From Phlebotomus papatasi (lineage: Eukaryota > Arthropoda > Insecta > Diptera > Psychodidae), in contig NC_077223.1 in NCBI RefSeq assembly GCF_024763615.1, positions 105,772,627 to 105,836,626 of the forward strand: DNA of 64,000 bases. The letters are read 5' to 3'. Positions 44,644 to 56,400 of the stretch are shown here, piece after piece; position 1 is the stretch's first letter; each line of letters starts with the position of its first letter. The notes under the pieces were generated by a model. It was not told the origin of the DNA. It made no database searches and saw only the letters and a list, made by a program, of their open reading frames with translations. The translations under genes and the position numbers were made by a program.

Positions 44644-44697
44644 ATATTCGATACCTGATGAAGAGGACATCCATCCTCGAAACGTCGTAGAGAATAA
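44644..44697 (+). ncRNA. candidate minimal hammerhead ribozyme motif
   Basis: Order: ATTC (stem I outer), GA, TAC (stem I inner), CTGATGA (44655-44661), A, GAGGA, loop CATCCA, TCCTC, GAAA (44679-44682), C-G, TC (predicted cleavage after C44686), GTA, GA, GAATA. Stem II is 5 bp, stem I is 3 bp plus a 2x2 GA/GA internal loop plus 5 bp, and stem III is a single C-G pair. All catalytic-core boxes are intact. Hammerheads with a rudimentary stem III are an established feature of Penelope-like retroelements, which may act as dimers. The surrounding sequence (44560-44760) has no reverse transcriptase. Confidence 0.7.
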
Positions 44698-45077
44698 AAT
44701 TGTGAAAATCAAGAAAGGTTCAGTGTCTCCGTCTATTTCCTGCTAAAGCTTCTACCTTTCCTGTGAATATTACACTTGAAAGATAATTTTTTTCAAAGTT
44801 ATAGAGATTTGAAATCTCAAAAATCCAATACCCTGCATGTAAAATCTCAGCGGCAAATCGCTCTCCTGTAAAATTTGCCTACTGCGAGTTATTCGTTTCT
44901 TATTCTGAGCGATCAAATTAAGCTAAAACAGAGTGCAATTTAAGTAGTTCCGAATCTCAGGCTCAGTCAGGCTCCGTATTCCGACCAGGATTCCTGTGAT
45001 CTCACCCTGAAATACCGTGGTATTTCGGTCAAAAGATACTAATCCAAAAATCCGAGTTCCTTACAGTGGTATTCTGC

Positions 45078-45360
45078 GCCTGGGGTGACATTAGGTCTAA
45101 AAAATGCGACCAGTTTTAGTATAAAGTTTTTCCTGCTTTCGTACACATTTCTCGAGATATCTCCGAAACAACGTGGGTTGCCAATTTGGGGTTTTCGGTT
45201 GCATATTCAGTATTAAGTTGCCTTTTATTTTGTATTTGTATTTTTTTCTAATTCATTCTACAATGAAAGAAAACACCTAATAAACTCCAAAGTTTTTTCG
45301 GCACGCTAGAAACATATGGGACACTAAGGAAACATCATGCCCCTGCCTGCGCCAGAGGAT
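45078..45360. repeat. dispersed repeat, inverted partner of 15990-16272
   Basis: Collinear with the reverse complement of the partner (AAAATGCGACCAGTTTTAGT, CCAATTTGGGGTTTTCGGTT, CTAGAAACATATGGGACAC). It is non-coding. Confidence 0.75.
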
Positions 45361-47016
45361 CTTTCTATACATAACTTATCAGTATGAAGAGTGCAATAAA
45401 TCGAGTAAATGAACAAAGTCAATTACTGTATTTGCTTCACAAAATCACCTTTAGAGAGACCTATGAAATTTTCTAACCTATCAAACCGACCAAAATCGAT
45501 AGTTAAAGAGACAACAGTTTCAGGACAGCTCAATAGGCCATATACGATGGGACTCAAGGGGCTCAAGACCCGGTAGAGACTCTCTCTCTGGCAGGTGTCA
45601 TTGTGGCATGAACAAAGTCCTCAGAACTGAGAAGTTCCAAGAAGACCTAAGGCAGTTTGCCTTACTATTTACTCACGTTGTAGGCATATAAGCTATGAAG
45701 TTGTGAAGAATTCATCTTCAGGAAAGGATGCGCGTGTCTGATTGTAACTCCAAATATTGGCCCCTCTATATCCAAACGCATATGGGTAGATCTCCCAAAG
45801 TATAAGTTTAATTGTAAAAAATAAGCTTTAGCCACTATACGTGGATTTTTTTCTCCAAAACGGATAATGTAGCGCTATGACAGACTCAAAAACGCATTTT
45901 AGAGGTAGAAGGGGGGTTTATTATGAATATTTCACTATTTCCGGTAGTTACACTCAGTCCCGGCATTAAGTCCTTCGGGATTATGCACCTGACGGAATTA
46001 TGCACACAATTATGCAAGTTTGCTTACTTTTAGGAGTCAATTTATGAATTTATTTTTGAAATCCATCTGAATGAATACTATGTTGCGACGCGGGAAATTT
46101 AAAAACATTTTGCTACTTTTTCAGAATAAAACTTTAATTTCTTTTATTAAGGTAATTTTTTTAAAAATATTCTAACCATTTATTGAAGAAGTCTGGCCAA
46201 AAAGTACTGTTTGTTAATGCTTTTCAATTAAACAGTTGAATCTTTTTGTTTTGACTACTTTTACTCCGCGCGAAATTCGTTCTACGGCCGATTTATTCAA
46301 AAGAAAGCCCCTGCGGGTATGCTATTTTTCTCGATTCGTAATGCCATTTCGCGCGTTTTTTTCGATCCCGAAAATGTGCATAATCCCGGGATTGAGTGTA
46401 GTGCATATATCCCAATTAACAATTGACCTTGAAGTTTCTCAAGGTCAAAACTTTCTTTCGACAAGTACGAGCACTCTGCGAATTATTCTTTGCTATTATT
46501 CGCTACATTCTCTTTAGTGGGCAGCATTGAAGAAAATAACCGGTGAAATTCTCTCCCATCTGCAACATGCAATAAATTCCATTGTGTTGTGTTTCTCTTG
46601 TGATCTACTATAAATGAGAATTTACTTCAATCATTCTTACTGCATTTCGTAGAGATAATGCGTGAGAGGAAACTAATGCGATATTCTTTATATGTACTTT
46701 CTTAGATTAATTGTTTAAGTAATTTTACCTCGTTTCTGTCATTATTGCACTCTTTAAGTTCAATAAACGGCGTTTGTTCTTCGTGTTAACCTTCATCTCA
46801 TTTTCACAGTACTCAAGAGCACAAATACTGTAATTTTTTTGATGTTTAGAAGAAGTGGTATTGTATTTACAGAGGGAAAACTAAATATTGCTCTTATTTC
46901 TCTGCTATATCAACAATTAATTTGATAAAATAGGCGGAGAAGTAACTTAAGTGTTCGAAAATTTCCGATCATCCCAAGCAAAACTTTCATTCGTATTTGA
47001 GGAACTTGACTGTATA
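45361..47016. other. non-coding stretch
   Basis: No gene was recognised. CCGGCATTAAGTCC with ATTATGCACC (about 45960-45990) and AATGTGCATAATCCCGGGAT (46373-46392) look like the two ends of an unclassified TIR element of about 430 bp (45958-46399). Confidence 0.4.
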
Positions 47017-47270
47017 CACTGAGAAAAAGACGGGGGTGCGATTAACTTTTTTTCCTCATAATTTTAACCCTTTTTAGGTGTAAAAATATATCAACATTTT
47101 TAATGTTAATTTTACACCTTTTTAAGGGTAAAATTAACATGAAAACGGGTTATTTTAACCCCTAATACACCTAAAATGGGTAATATTTACATCGATTTTG
47201 GATCAATAATGCAGGGTAAAATAAACATTTCCGCAATGTTATTTTAACTTTTTTCGGATTTCTCTCAGTG
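47017..47270. mobile_element. MITE family C, copy 3
   Basis: A 254-bp element with CACTGAGAAAAAGA and GGATTTCTCTCAGTG ends, collinear with the copies at 4389 and 9541. Confidence 0.85.
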
Positions 47271-48001
47271 TAATATATTTCCATTGCAAAATGAAATAAA
47301 TAGCAAATTGACAAAGAATTCCTTGGCACAGGAAATCTTTTCCTCCGCGTGAGGGCGCTGATTTCCTCCGCGTATGGCGCTGGCAGCTCTTGATCAAATC
47401 AATTTAGTATAAAGTGTCGAGTATAATTTTCAATTTAAATTCCATTCACGTTTATTAATTTGCGATAAAAATAAATTTTATAATACAATATATTTGCTAT
47501 ATCATCGCACCTTATGGCAATTTTGTCTTCAATCATTATTTTGCCAATTTGAGCTTGTTTGCAGTTCACCAAGACAATAATTCCTCTATAAAATTGTTTG
47601 CGTCTGAAATTGTATCAATTTCCATTGAAGCACGTCTCACGAGATGTATGCATTTGCAAAAAAGAAACTAATATACCTGATTTTCTCAATGAAATCTCCG
47701 TGAGAATAGTAATTAATTATGAAATAAATAATACCAGAGATATTTCACACAGTTAAAATTAAAATACATAAAGTTATCTTCAGTTAAAGTTTTTCATTGT
47801 ATTTTCTCCAGTCATACATATATGTGAATTATCGCAATAGTATAGAATAAAAAAAGTTACTAGTTATGTTGATTTTATAATTCCATTATCATGCTATTTT
47901 CTCATTTGCTTTTTATAAAAATGAGATATGGCGATCTGATGAAAGCAGTGCAAATTGCATTATAATTGAAGAAACGAGGGACATGATAAAAAGAAAGCAG
48001 A
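47271..48001. other. non-coding stretch
   Basis: Only a small direct duplication, TTTCCTCCGCGT at 47339 and 47371, stands out. No gene was seen. Confidence 0.35.
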
Positions 48002-49415
48002 TAGGGTAAAGTGATATAATTTGGAATTAGTGTTACAAGTTGGACAATTCGCCGGTACAAGTTGAACATGGCTTTTTTCTTGATAAATACAGTACAAAAT
48101 TTGTTTTTAAGCACAACGAACCAAATTATAAAACTAAAGCATTAAAAATATACAAATAAAAAGAGATGGCAAAGCGTCCCAGCTTTGCGAAATGCTCGAA
48201 CACACTTGCGAAATGCTCGTTAGTATATTTTTTGTATGCACATAGGGTTACTGATGATTTAATCTTGTTCATAGACAATGAGAAAGCCTTTAACCCTTTA
48301 AGGACGATTGGAACACCGGTGTCCCATAAAGAAAACAATTTTTCCTGACTACCTAAAGTTATTTTTTCTTATGTCTGTACATAATTGTAAAGTAGAATGT
48401 TGAATGAATCTACAATATTTTTTGCAAGTCTATAGCTATTTGCTATGTAGTAAATATTTAAGCTCAAAAATGGCGAATTTTTAAATTCTCAAATTCATAA
48501 TAATTGATTTTATTTATTTTTTATACTTCCAATTTTTTTTAAGCAAAACCCTTTTGACAATAAAAACTACAATACTCATACGTAATATTTTTCATTAAAG
48601 CGAAAAATATTATTCATTGGTATTGTCAGAAAAATTACTTAAATTTTTGGGCTATTTTTGTCCCTATCGTTCATAGAAGCACAAAATATATCGAATCAGA
48701 CTCTCTTGGATTTTCCAAGGTTAGATGTAGGACTTATCATTGATTATGTTTCTCAGTTTAATTTTTATTGTTGATTTTCAGTCCGTAAAAGGTGTCTCGT
48801 CGTTAAAGGGTTAAGAAATTATTTAAATAAACAAGTGCGAAAAACAGTTTTTTTTAAACAGAGCTATTACCGTTACTTTCCCGATCCATCACCGATTATG
48901 ACCGATGCAGCCGGGTTCGACATTGCAGTACCTTTCCAAAAAATCCAAATTTTACCAAATCGGTTAAAAAATGAGCCTTGCAAAGTGGTTGAATTTTGAC
49001 CTTCAATAATTCAAAATGGCGAATTTTCCGGTCATAGGTATGTTGGGCGAAATGTTCACCAGGACCAGGTCTAAAACATCCAAAAATCATTGAAAAAGCT
49101 TGGGCCAATTTTGAGAAAAATCGAAAAACCTCATTTTTGACCTATTTTTGAGGGATAGGGAACGTACGAAAGGGGAGGGGGGAAAGTAAAGAGTTTGGGT
49201 ACGAGATAATGTCATTTGAGGAGGGGTCATCGAAGACCGGAAGTCGATATCTCTTACCGTTTAAGCTCCAGAACAGTGCAAAGTTGAAAAAAAAGTCGAT
49301 TATATAACTGCTCTCTCTTTCAGTTCGAACAGTAAAATGAAGTACTAAAATTATCAAGACAAAAAGCCCTGTCCAAATTGTACCATTATTGTCCAAATTG
49401 TACCACTTTACCCTA
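48002..49415. mobile_element. MITE family H, copy 2 (interrupted)
   Basis: Left part 48002-48162 and right part about 49334-49415 match the ends of 31536-32741 almost exactly. Between them is about 1.17 kb of inserted material that includes a family A element (48294-48810) and modular-repeat-like sequence. The right part preserves the TA empty site for family I. Confidence 0.85.
48294..48810. mobile_element. piggyBac-like MITE family A, copy 3
   Basis: A 517-bp element with TTAA on both sides (48290-48293 and 48811-48814). It is very similar to 41891-42405 and sits inside the interrupted family H copy. Confidence 0.95.
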
Positions 49416-50540
49416 GTTTTATTTTTGGTATTGAAAACAATTTTAATTTTAAGAATGATACACTTTCTTCTGAAAGGCATTGCACATTTTTCAAATAAAT
49501 ATTTATGAGAATCATTGACAAGATTTGTTGTCCGTGATGAGGAAAATTAAATGAATATTGTAAGATCATGACCTGTTTCTTCTATCTCACTATTTTTTTA
49601 TTTTTTAAATAAAATGTTCATTGAGTATGTCGTTACGAACTTGTGGCAAATTTAGCGATCTCTCACATAAGTGACAGTTTTGTTTGGAAAAAGTGACACG
49701 AGTTGTTTAAAGAGGTACACTCTGTTAGTACACTCTTTAATAGTGCAGAATGGCACAGGGACGACGAACGATTAAATTGTTGTAAAGTGAATTTGCAGCT
49801 GGTGATTGATTGGATTTGTGTGGCCGATGCAAAATTACATTCAACACCATTTAGCATACTATCGATGCCATCTACACTCGATTCCACTTCTCTCCAACAT
49901 TCACTCTATATGGTAGTTTATAGAAAACCAAAAAATTACATATTCACCCACACATTTAATCATTCCATCGAGCTTCTGATTGCGTGTACTATTTTATATA
50001 CCCTGACCCCGAACAATTTTGGTGAAACTGACTAGAATTCATGGGAAAAAAAAGAACAAAAAGGACCTAAGAGACAGATATAAATTCCATTACTCAACAT
50101 CAACCCCCTAAAATACACAAACAATGTTTGGATGGGGTTTTGTTTGAGCAATTGTTGAGACTCTGTTGAATCCACTTCTTTTCCTCCGGAATGAATAAAT
50201 TGTGGGAAAATATTATCCACTATACTTTAACTTCATTTTACAACCTACAGTCCACAGAGGGATAGATCTATAAAGCCTATGTTGTACTTTAAAAAGAAAG
50301 TTACTATAGCGGAAACCGGGGCAATAGTAAACATGGGATAATTGTAGATATCGCAATTTTCTACTGCTCAAACTCAAAGAGGCAGCAGTATACAGAGAGT
50401 TCCGCTTTCAAAGAAATTTTCTTTACCGAAAAAAAAAATCCCGCGAATTCACTCCAGTGACACAGAAAAATTGCATACCCACAGGAGAAGTCTTTGGAAT
50501 AAGTTACGTAAATGCCGTAATGTATTCAAGAAATTTTCCG
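49416..50540. other. intergenic stretch
   Basis: Around 49690-49920 base composition is more balanced and frames are open on both strands (110 aa plus, 74 aa minus), but neither resembles a known protein and no splice pattern supports them. The region could be regulatory. Nothing else was seen. Confidence 0.3.
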
Positions 50541-50690
50541 CTGTTTGTCCGTCAGTCCGTCCGGTTGTCGCCGGCTCTAGAGGCCAAACGGTAGGAGATA
50601 GCGACTTGGGACCTTCGGGGGTCCCCCCCCCCCGCCCCATAAGTCGATCCAAGGATCGGTAAGATACCCCTCATTTTTCCCCTCGAAAAC
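50541..50690. repeat. GC-rich tip of the modular repeat with C tract
   Basis: TCCGTCCGGTTGTCGCCGGC, AGAGGCCAAACGGTAGGAGA and a run of C (50622-50633) recur in diverged form at 10370-10420 and 19245-19262. This is a common end module of the dispersed repeat. Confidence 0.55.
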
Positions 50691-50731
50691 GCGTCTTGCG
50701 CTTTTTTTTTTAATTTTTGGATATGTTTTAT

Positions 50732-50868
50732 GGCCTCTACACACTATGAGAAATTTCTTTGAAAATGCCTTTTTAAAGAAAATTTCCCCTATACTTGTAG
50801 GCAGAAACGTCAGAATTTTTAAAAAAAGGCAATTTTTGACGAAAATTGCTTCTAGTGTGTAAACACCA
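50732..50868. mobile_element. foldback MITE family D, copy 4 (diverged)
   Basis: A 137-bp element with GGCCTCTACACACTATGAGA and GCTTCTAGTGTGTAAACACC ends. The centre CCCTATACTTGTAGGCAG is more diverged than in the other copies. Confidence 0.75.
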
Positions 50869-51715
50869 TTAGAGATTTCCCAGACGGACATTTGACCATA
50901 TGCGAAAATACCGTTGAATCATTCCTAATAACGATTTTCAAGGTCAAAGTTTAAAGGCTCTAGAGAGCGCATTTATCAAGCGAATGGGGTCATGTTTGGG
51001 CTCGTTGGAAAGGCCTTGGAATTTCCTATAAAACAGAACCGGTTCCAATCGGTTTTAAATCGTTAATAAACCGCTTCATAATCGATAAATAATTTTTATC
51101 TGAAAATCAATTCTATTTACTTTTAAAACTATTTTGGGAGATCTTTTGAGAGATTTATGAATCGGTTCAAATCGGTTGAGAACCAGTGAACGGTAAATAA
51201 TGCGAAAGTAATTTTTGAGGTATAGCATCTAAGTCACGAGTTCGAGCAGTCCGCAAAGTCTGGGACTCTTCACCATCCCTTTAATTATATATTAGATTTC
51301 AAAAGACGAGATCTATTTGAATTCATAGATACCATGTTTCCTTTACATTTTCAAACAGCTATTAAGGGAAACAATCTGGTCTTACTTAGCTTGAATCGTT
51401 TGAATCTAATTCGTAAGCGCTTGGTAGATGCTCCATGGAAATAAATTTTAGGTGCTTCTAACTGCCCCACCTTCTTGTATCAGTATGAAGAAGTATAGAT
51501 CGATGGTGGATGATAATCCAATTTCTTTAACAAGGAATCTTTAGGATGTCCCTATCACTGGACAGACATTCTGTCATTTAACATTATTATTATTAAACTG
51601 TATAGTGAAAATCTAATGAAGGGTCTTTTTTAAAGCCTTATTTTATTAGAAAAACTTAAAGGGATGCCTCCTAAATGAGAATTTCAGAAAATCAGAGTCA
51701 AAATTATTTTTTGCA
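50869..51715. other. non-coding stretch
   Basis: No gene was recognised. It includes TTCGAGCAGTCCGCAAAGTC, a dispersed motif, and diverged AACCGGTT-type repeats near 51045-51190. Confidence 0.35.
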
Positions 51716-52401
51716 TAGGGGAATAGTGCCTAATTTCAGACAGCTTGCAATATCGGACACTGAGTGAAACATCGGACACTGTAACTAAATTGATTGGAAT
51801 TCTGAAATTATCTTCTAAAGTTTTATAGATAATGCTTGAATTATATTATATTGAATTTTTAGAACAAATTATAATTTAGAAGAAAAAATAAAACTTTTTC
51901 AATTTTAAATATAATTGAAAATAAAAATAATTTTATTAAAAGTCCATTGTCAAGAATGTTCTGCTAAGATTTTGAAGATTGTCTGAGGCGTCTTAGGTTA
52001 AATTTGTCAGGGAAACTTGCATTTTTCATGTCAAAAAATTAACATGTTGTCTGCGGCTACCAGTAAAACTACATTTCTTTTATCGGACACTTGTAATATC
52101 TCTGAAAATTCTACAATTGTTTAGGTTATCTATGCTAAAAAGTAAAAGAGCGTGGCCTCTACGATCCAGGTGCTGTAGAGTAATCCTTAAAAAAGTTTCC
52201 ACAGAAGAAGGAATTTCGAGAAACTTTGTGTCCGATATTACACACAAAATGCAATATTCATATTTTTAATCAATTTTAAATGCATCAGGAATATTTTAAA
52301 GAAAACAAAAATGCTAAATTACTTTAGAGATATCAAACAAAAGTCCTGAAAAATAAATCATTAAAAATTCTAATTGTCCGAAATTTAGCACAATTCCCCT
52401 A
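51716..52401. mobile_element. TIR element family K
   Basis: A 686-bp element with TAGGGGAATAGTGCCTAATT and AATTTAGCACAATTCCCCTA ends, and repeated ATCGGACACT / TGTCCGA motifs inside. It is non-coding. A related end (TAGGGGAAAGCGCGCTACTT) at 52586 starts a further incomplete unit. Confidence 0.75.
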
Positions 52402-52984
52402 CTAAAAATATTTTAGAGAAAAAATATAGTGAGTTACTTTGGAAGATATCAAACAACTTAGAAAAATTGAGTGAAAATTAAAACAAAATGATGCTTTAAA
52501 CTCAGAATATTTGTCCTTATACGCGCAATTTGTCCGATATTTGGAACAGTTCCACTTAAATTATAAAATTGATTTTATAGTTGGGTAGGGGAAAGCGCGC
52601 TACTTTTGGACGATTCAAGCTTCGGACAATTCAATATTTTCTCTATGTTCCTTATAGATTTCACCCATTTTTTTTAAAGAAACATACAATAATATCCGAG
52701 ACACAAACCCGGATTTTATTTTTTACATTTTAGTTTCTATAAATTCTCTGTACTGAATAGAAATTGACATTAACTTAAATTTTAGTCATTTTAAACTTGC
52801 GAACTACAAAAACTTACAAAAAGAAACTGTTAACAAGTATGACGAGAAAAATATTGAAATATGTAGATGCGAGCGTAAATTCGATTATGGCACCTCAGAT
52901 CTAATCCAAAATAACTTGGTACATGTTTTTTTCAGACAGAAAATGTAATTCATATAATCAAAAAATATTTTCCTAAAAAGTTAA

Positions 52985-53191
52985 CCTTATACGGGTTTCA
53001 GACTTGATACTTAGCCGTATGACTTAACTGCTCTAATTTTTCAACAATCAAGATTATTTGGAAAAATTTGACTCAGTATTGGATTATTAAGGACAAATGA
53101 CCTATTACATTCTTAAAGAGCAATAAAATTGGTTGCTATTTAGGAATTTGAGACCGTAAGGAACTGGGCTAAACCTCCAGACCGCTTTACA
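52985..53191. mobile_element. MITE family E, copy 3
   Basis: About 205 bp, with CTTATACGGGTTTCAGACTT at left and the right end shortened to CCAGACCGCTTTAC. It lies about 290 bp upstream of the Arf6 start codon. Confidence 0.75.
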
Positions 53192-53478
53192 AAAATACTT
53201 TCTTAAGTTTTATAGCATATATGCTACACTAATGGCAGCAACTCAAAAGTTCTCCAAACAAATTTTAATAATGTTTTCATTTTTTCTATCATTTAAATAA
53301 TTGTCTCAATATGCTCAAAATTTAGTGAATGCAAGGTGAATTGATGTCTGATTGAGAATTTGTATTGATTGAAAATTGAGAATACTCTTTAAACATAACA
53401 ACCTAACTTTGTATTTTTCCTTAATTCTTCTCTTCCAAAAAAAACAGTTGCCCCATCTGGGGTGTCAATAAATCCAGA

Positions 53479-56400
53479 ATGGGGAAATTGCTGTCGAAAA
53501 TTTTCGGCAATAAAGAGATGAGGATATTGATGTTGGGCCTGGATGCAGCTGGTAAAACCAGTGAGTAATAAGATATCAATAAAATGAAAATCTCCTGAAA
53601 GAGACTAAACTTCTTACCTTGTACAATATTTTTTTGCAGCAATTTTATATAAATTGAAGTTGGGTCAATCTGTGACAACTATACCAACTGTGGGATTCAA
53701 CGTTGAAACTGTAACATACAAAAATGTCAAATTTAATGTGTGGGATGTGGGTGGACAGGACAAAATTCGTCCACTATGGAGACACTATTACACAGGTGAA
53801 TAAGTGCTTTTGGTTAGGAAATTTCCAGGCTTTCAGTACTAATTTCTTGTTGTATTTTGTGCAATTAATCAGGAACGCAAGGATTGATTTTTGTGGTCGA
53901 CTGTGCCGATCGCGATCGAATAGATGAAGCACGACAAGAATTGCATAGAATAATAAATGATAGGGAGATGAGAGATGCAATTATATTAATATTTGCCAAT
54001 AAGCAGGACCTTCCAGATGGTAAGTTGAAATCATAAAAAAAAAAATTAAACCCACGATGAAATTATAACTTCTCCCTAATTGTCAGAATTTAATCAATGC
54101 GGAAATTCCGGAACGATCTTGTGAAATTCCGGAAATTCCACTTTGTCTAAAATCGGAAGTTCGTAAAGTTCATAAAACGATCTCTAGCGGTATTATGATT
54201 AAAAATAAAAATTTCCAATTTTCTAAATCAGAAAATCTGGCCGTATCTCTATCCGGTTTAAAAATTAACCAGCTTGTCTAGATGAGCAATTAAATGAAAT
54301 GAAAGGTTTCGCAAAATATCACAAGTTTCGATAACATTTAGATTTCTTAGGACCAACGCTAGATCCGCCTTTTTCGATATCACATAACTTTACTTAAATT
54401 TTCAATTTTAATTTATTTAGAAAGAATATGACAGCCTGTCCTTTGTACAAAAGTTTGCCCTAAATACTTATGATTGTGATGTACGACTTGACGAATCAGT
54501 AGAAGCCACATGACTCAAGATAAGCCTCCTCTTTCGCTCTTCAAAAATTTGCTCAAATTCGCTGTAGTTCTTCCTATTTTATCGTGATTCTTTATAATTG
54601 AGCGCTTTTTGTGGAATTTACAAAGGCTTTGACGCTCAATTCTATCGCTAAATGATAAAGGATGACATTTTGCCCCATATTCCCGATTGAGAGAGAGTCT
54701 ACTGTATTTCCTTAATTTACGCATTTTCATTGCAATTCTTACGCAAATTCTCGATTACCGTATTACCTTATCTCATACTCGGTGGCACTAGGTGAAAATA
54801 ATATAAGAAAATTGAAGAAATAAAACGAAAATGCGATAAACGGTGAGCAAAAAAAAACTGTAAGAGAAATTAATCGTACGTGAATTAATCGTATGTTTTA
54901 ATTTTCTACGCTCTCTAAAATCGTGTGTAAAATACACACAGAGCTAGTAAAAACCATACCTAGAATCGTTTGTAAAACAAGCACAGCACAAGCATAAAAC
55001 GCTATCCAAAATCGTGTTTAAATCACACACAGCACGATCATAAAATGGTTGAGAATGCGCTTAAAATCAGGCACAGCTCAATCATAAAACGGTAAATGCG
55101 CTTAAAGTCACGCACAGCTCAATCAGAAAACGATGAATGCGCTTAAAATCCCGCACAGCTCAATCGGAAAACGGTAAATGCGCTTAAAATCCCGCACAGC
55201 TCAATCGGAAAATTATGAATATATGAATTTTCAAGTGACCAACTCTAGGGTAAAATTTTGGTGATTTTTAGTGAAATTTCATATGTGATCCACCTAGCGG
55301 TAATTTTCCAAACTTGGTATGTTCATAAATTTGTAGTATAACTCAATAGCTTTCCAACAAGCCCTCATTGATTAATTTCTGATCACAAGAACATGAATGC
55401 GAAGCGAATATGTGAGTTGGTACATTTTAATTTCTGAACATTTTGAACTTACCAATTTTTTTTTTCAAAATCATTTCTTATCCGATCTCAATGAAATTTT
55501 GCAAAAACATTGTCCACTAAATGAGCAATGTTCCTCTAAAATATTGAGAAGAATTTCTCAATAGTCTTCCGCAGAGAAATTTATTCCTGGCGAATTTGTG
55601 AATTTTCGTGATTTTTCACTACATAGATTGCCGTTGAGCCACCTCTAAACAGCGTCCAATCTTATTCTTGTATAAGAAGCATTTTATTGTCTCATCACAT
55701 AGAACAATTTTTCGGCCGGGGCAAAAATAAATTTAAAAAAAATTTTTTGAAACACCCTAACGAACATGTCTTTATGAAACACTGTTAGGCATATTTCTAG
55801 TTGATGTTCCTTATGAACTTTGTCACACGAAAATCTTCTTGACTGAAGTATATTCTTACAACGAAAACACTTAAGTATATACTTCAGTCGAGATGAAATT
55901 TTACATCGAAAAAGAGTAATAATTACATCGATATCCGACGAATTAATTCAACTGGCACGAAGAGATGTTTCAACTCTATTTACTAAAATTTACAACTAAA
56001 GCGAGTAACAACAATTCCATCGATATTCATAGAGTAAATTCAACTCTGCCAGTTGCTTTAACTGTTTAGGTTTTTTCTCAGTGTGCACAATGGCGTTTTA
56101 AAGAAAAATGAGTTTGAATTTTGATGAATTTTGACGCTATTGCAGACTGCCTGTGGTGATTTTTTGAACTTCCATCTGAAAGTGTCGAGACGAAAACAAA
56201 AACCCAAAATTTAGGTCAAAATGTTAATTAGAACCGGAGATAGAGGCCGGTCAATATTCGAACTTTTAACCCTTATAGCTCAGGTCAGGGGTTATCGATC
56301 GACTTAACTATTTTTTTGTTTGATAGGTATAATCAGCGGCTACAACATACTAAAATTTCAACCCGATGCACAAAGGAATTTTTGAGTTATTCAAGTTAGA

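Noticed and set aside
49663..50035. Opposed frames of 74 and 110 aa as a gene
   Set aside because: No recognisable similarity, no splice signals, and both strands are open, which points to composition rather than coding.
53724..53927. 67-aa plus-strand frame overlapping Arf6 exons 2-3
   Set aside because: It is a different frame of Arf6 exons read through an intron.
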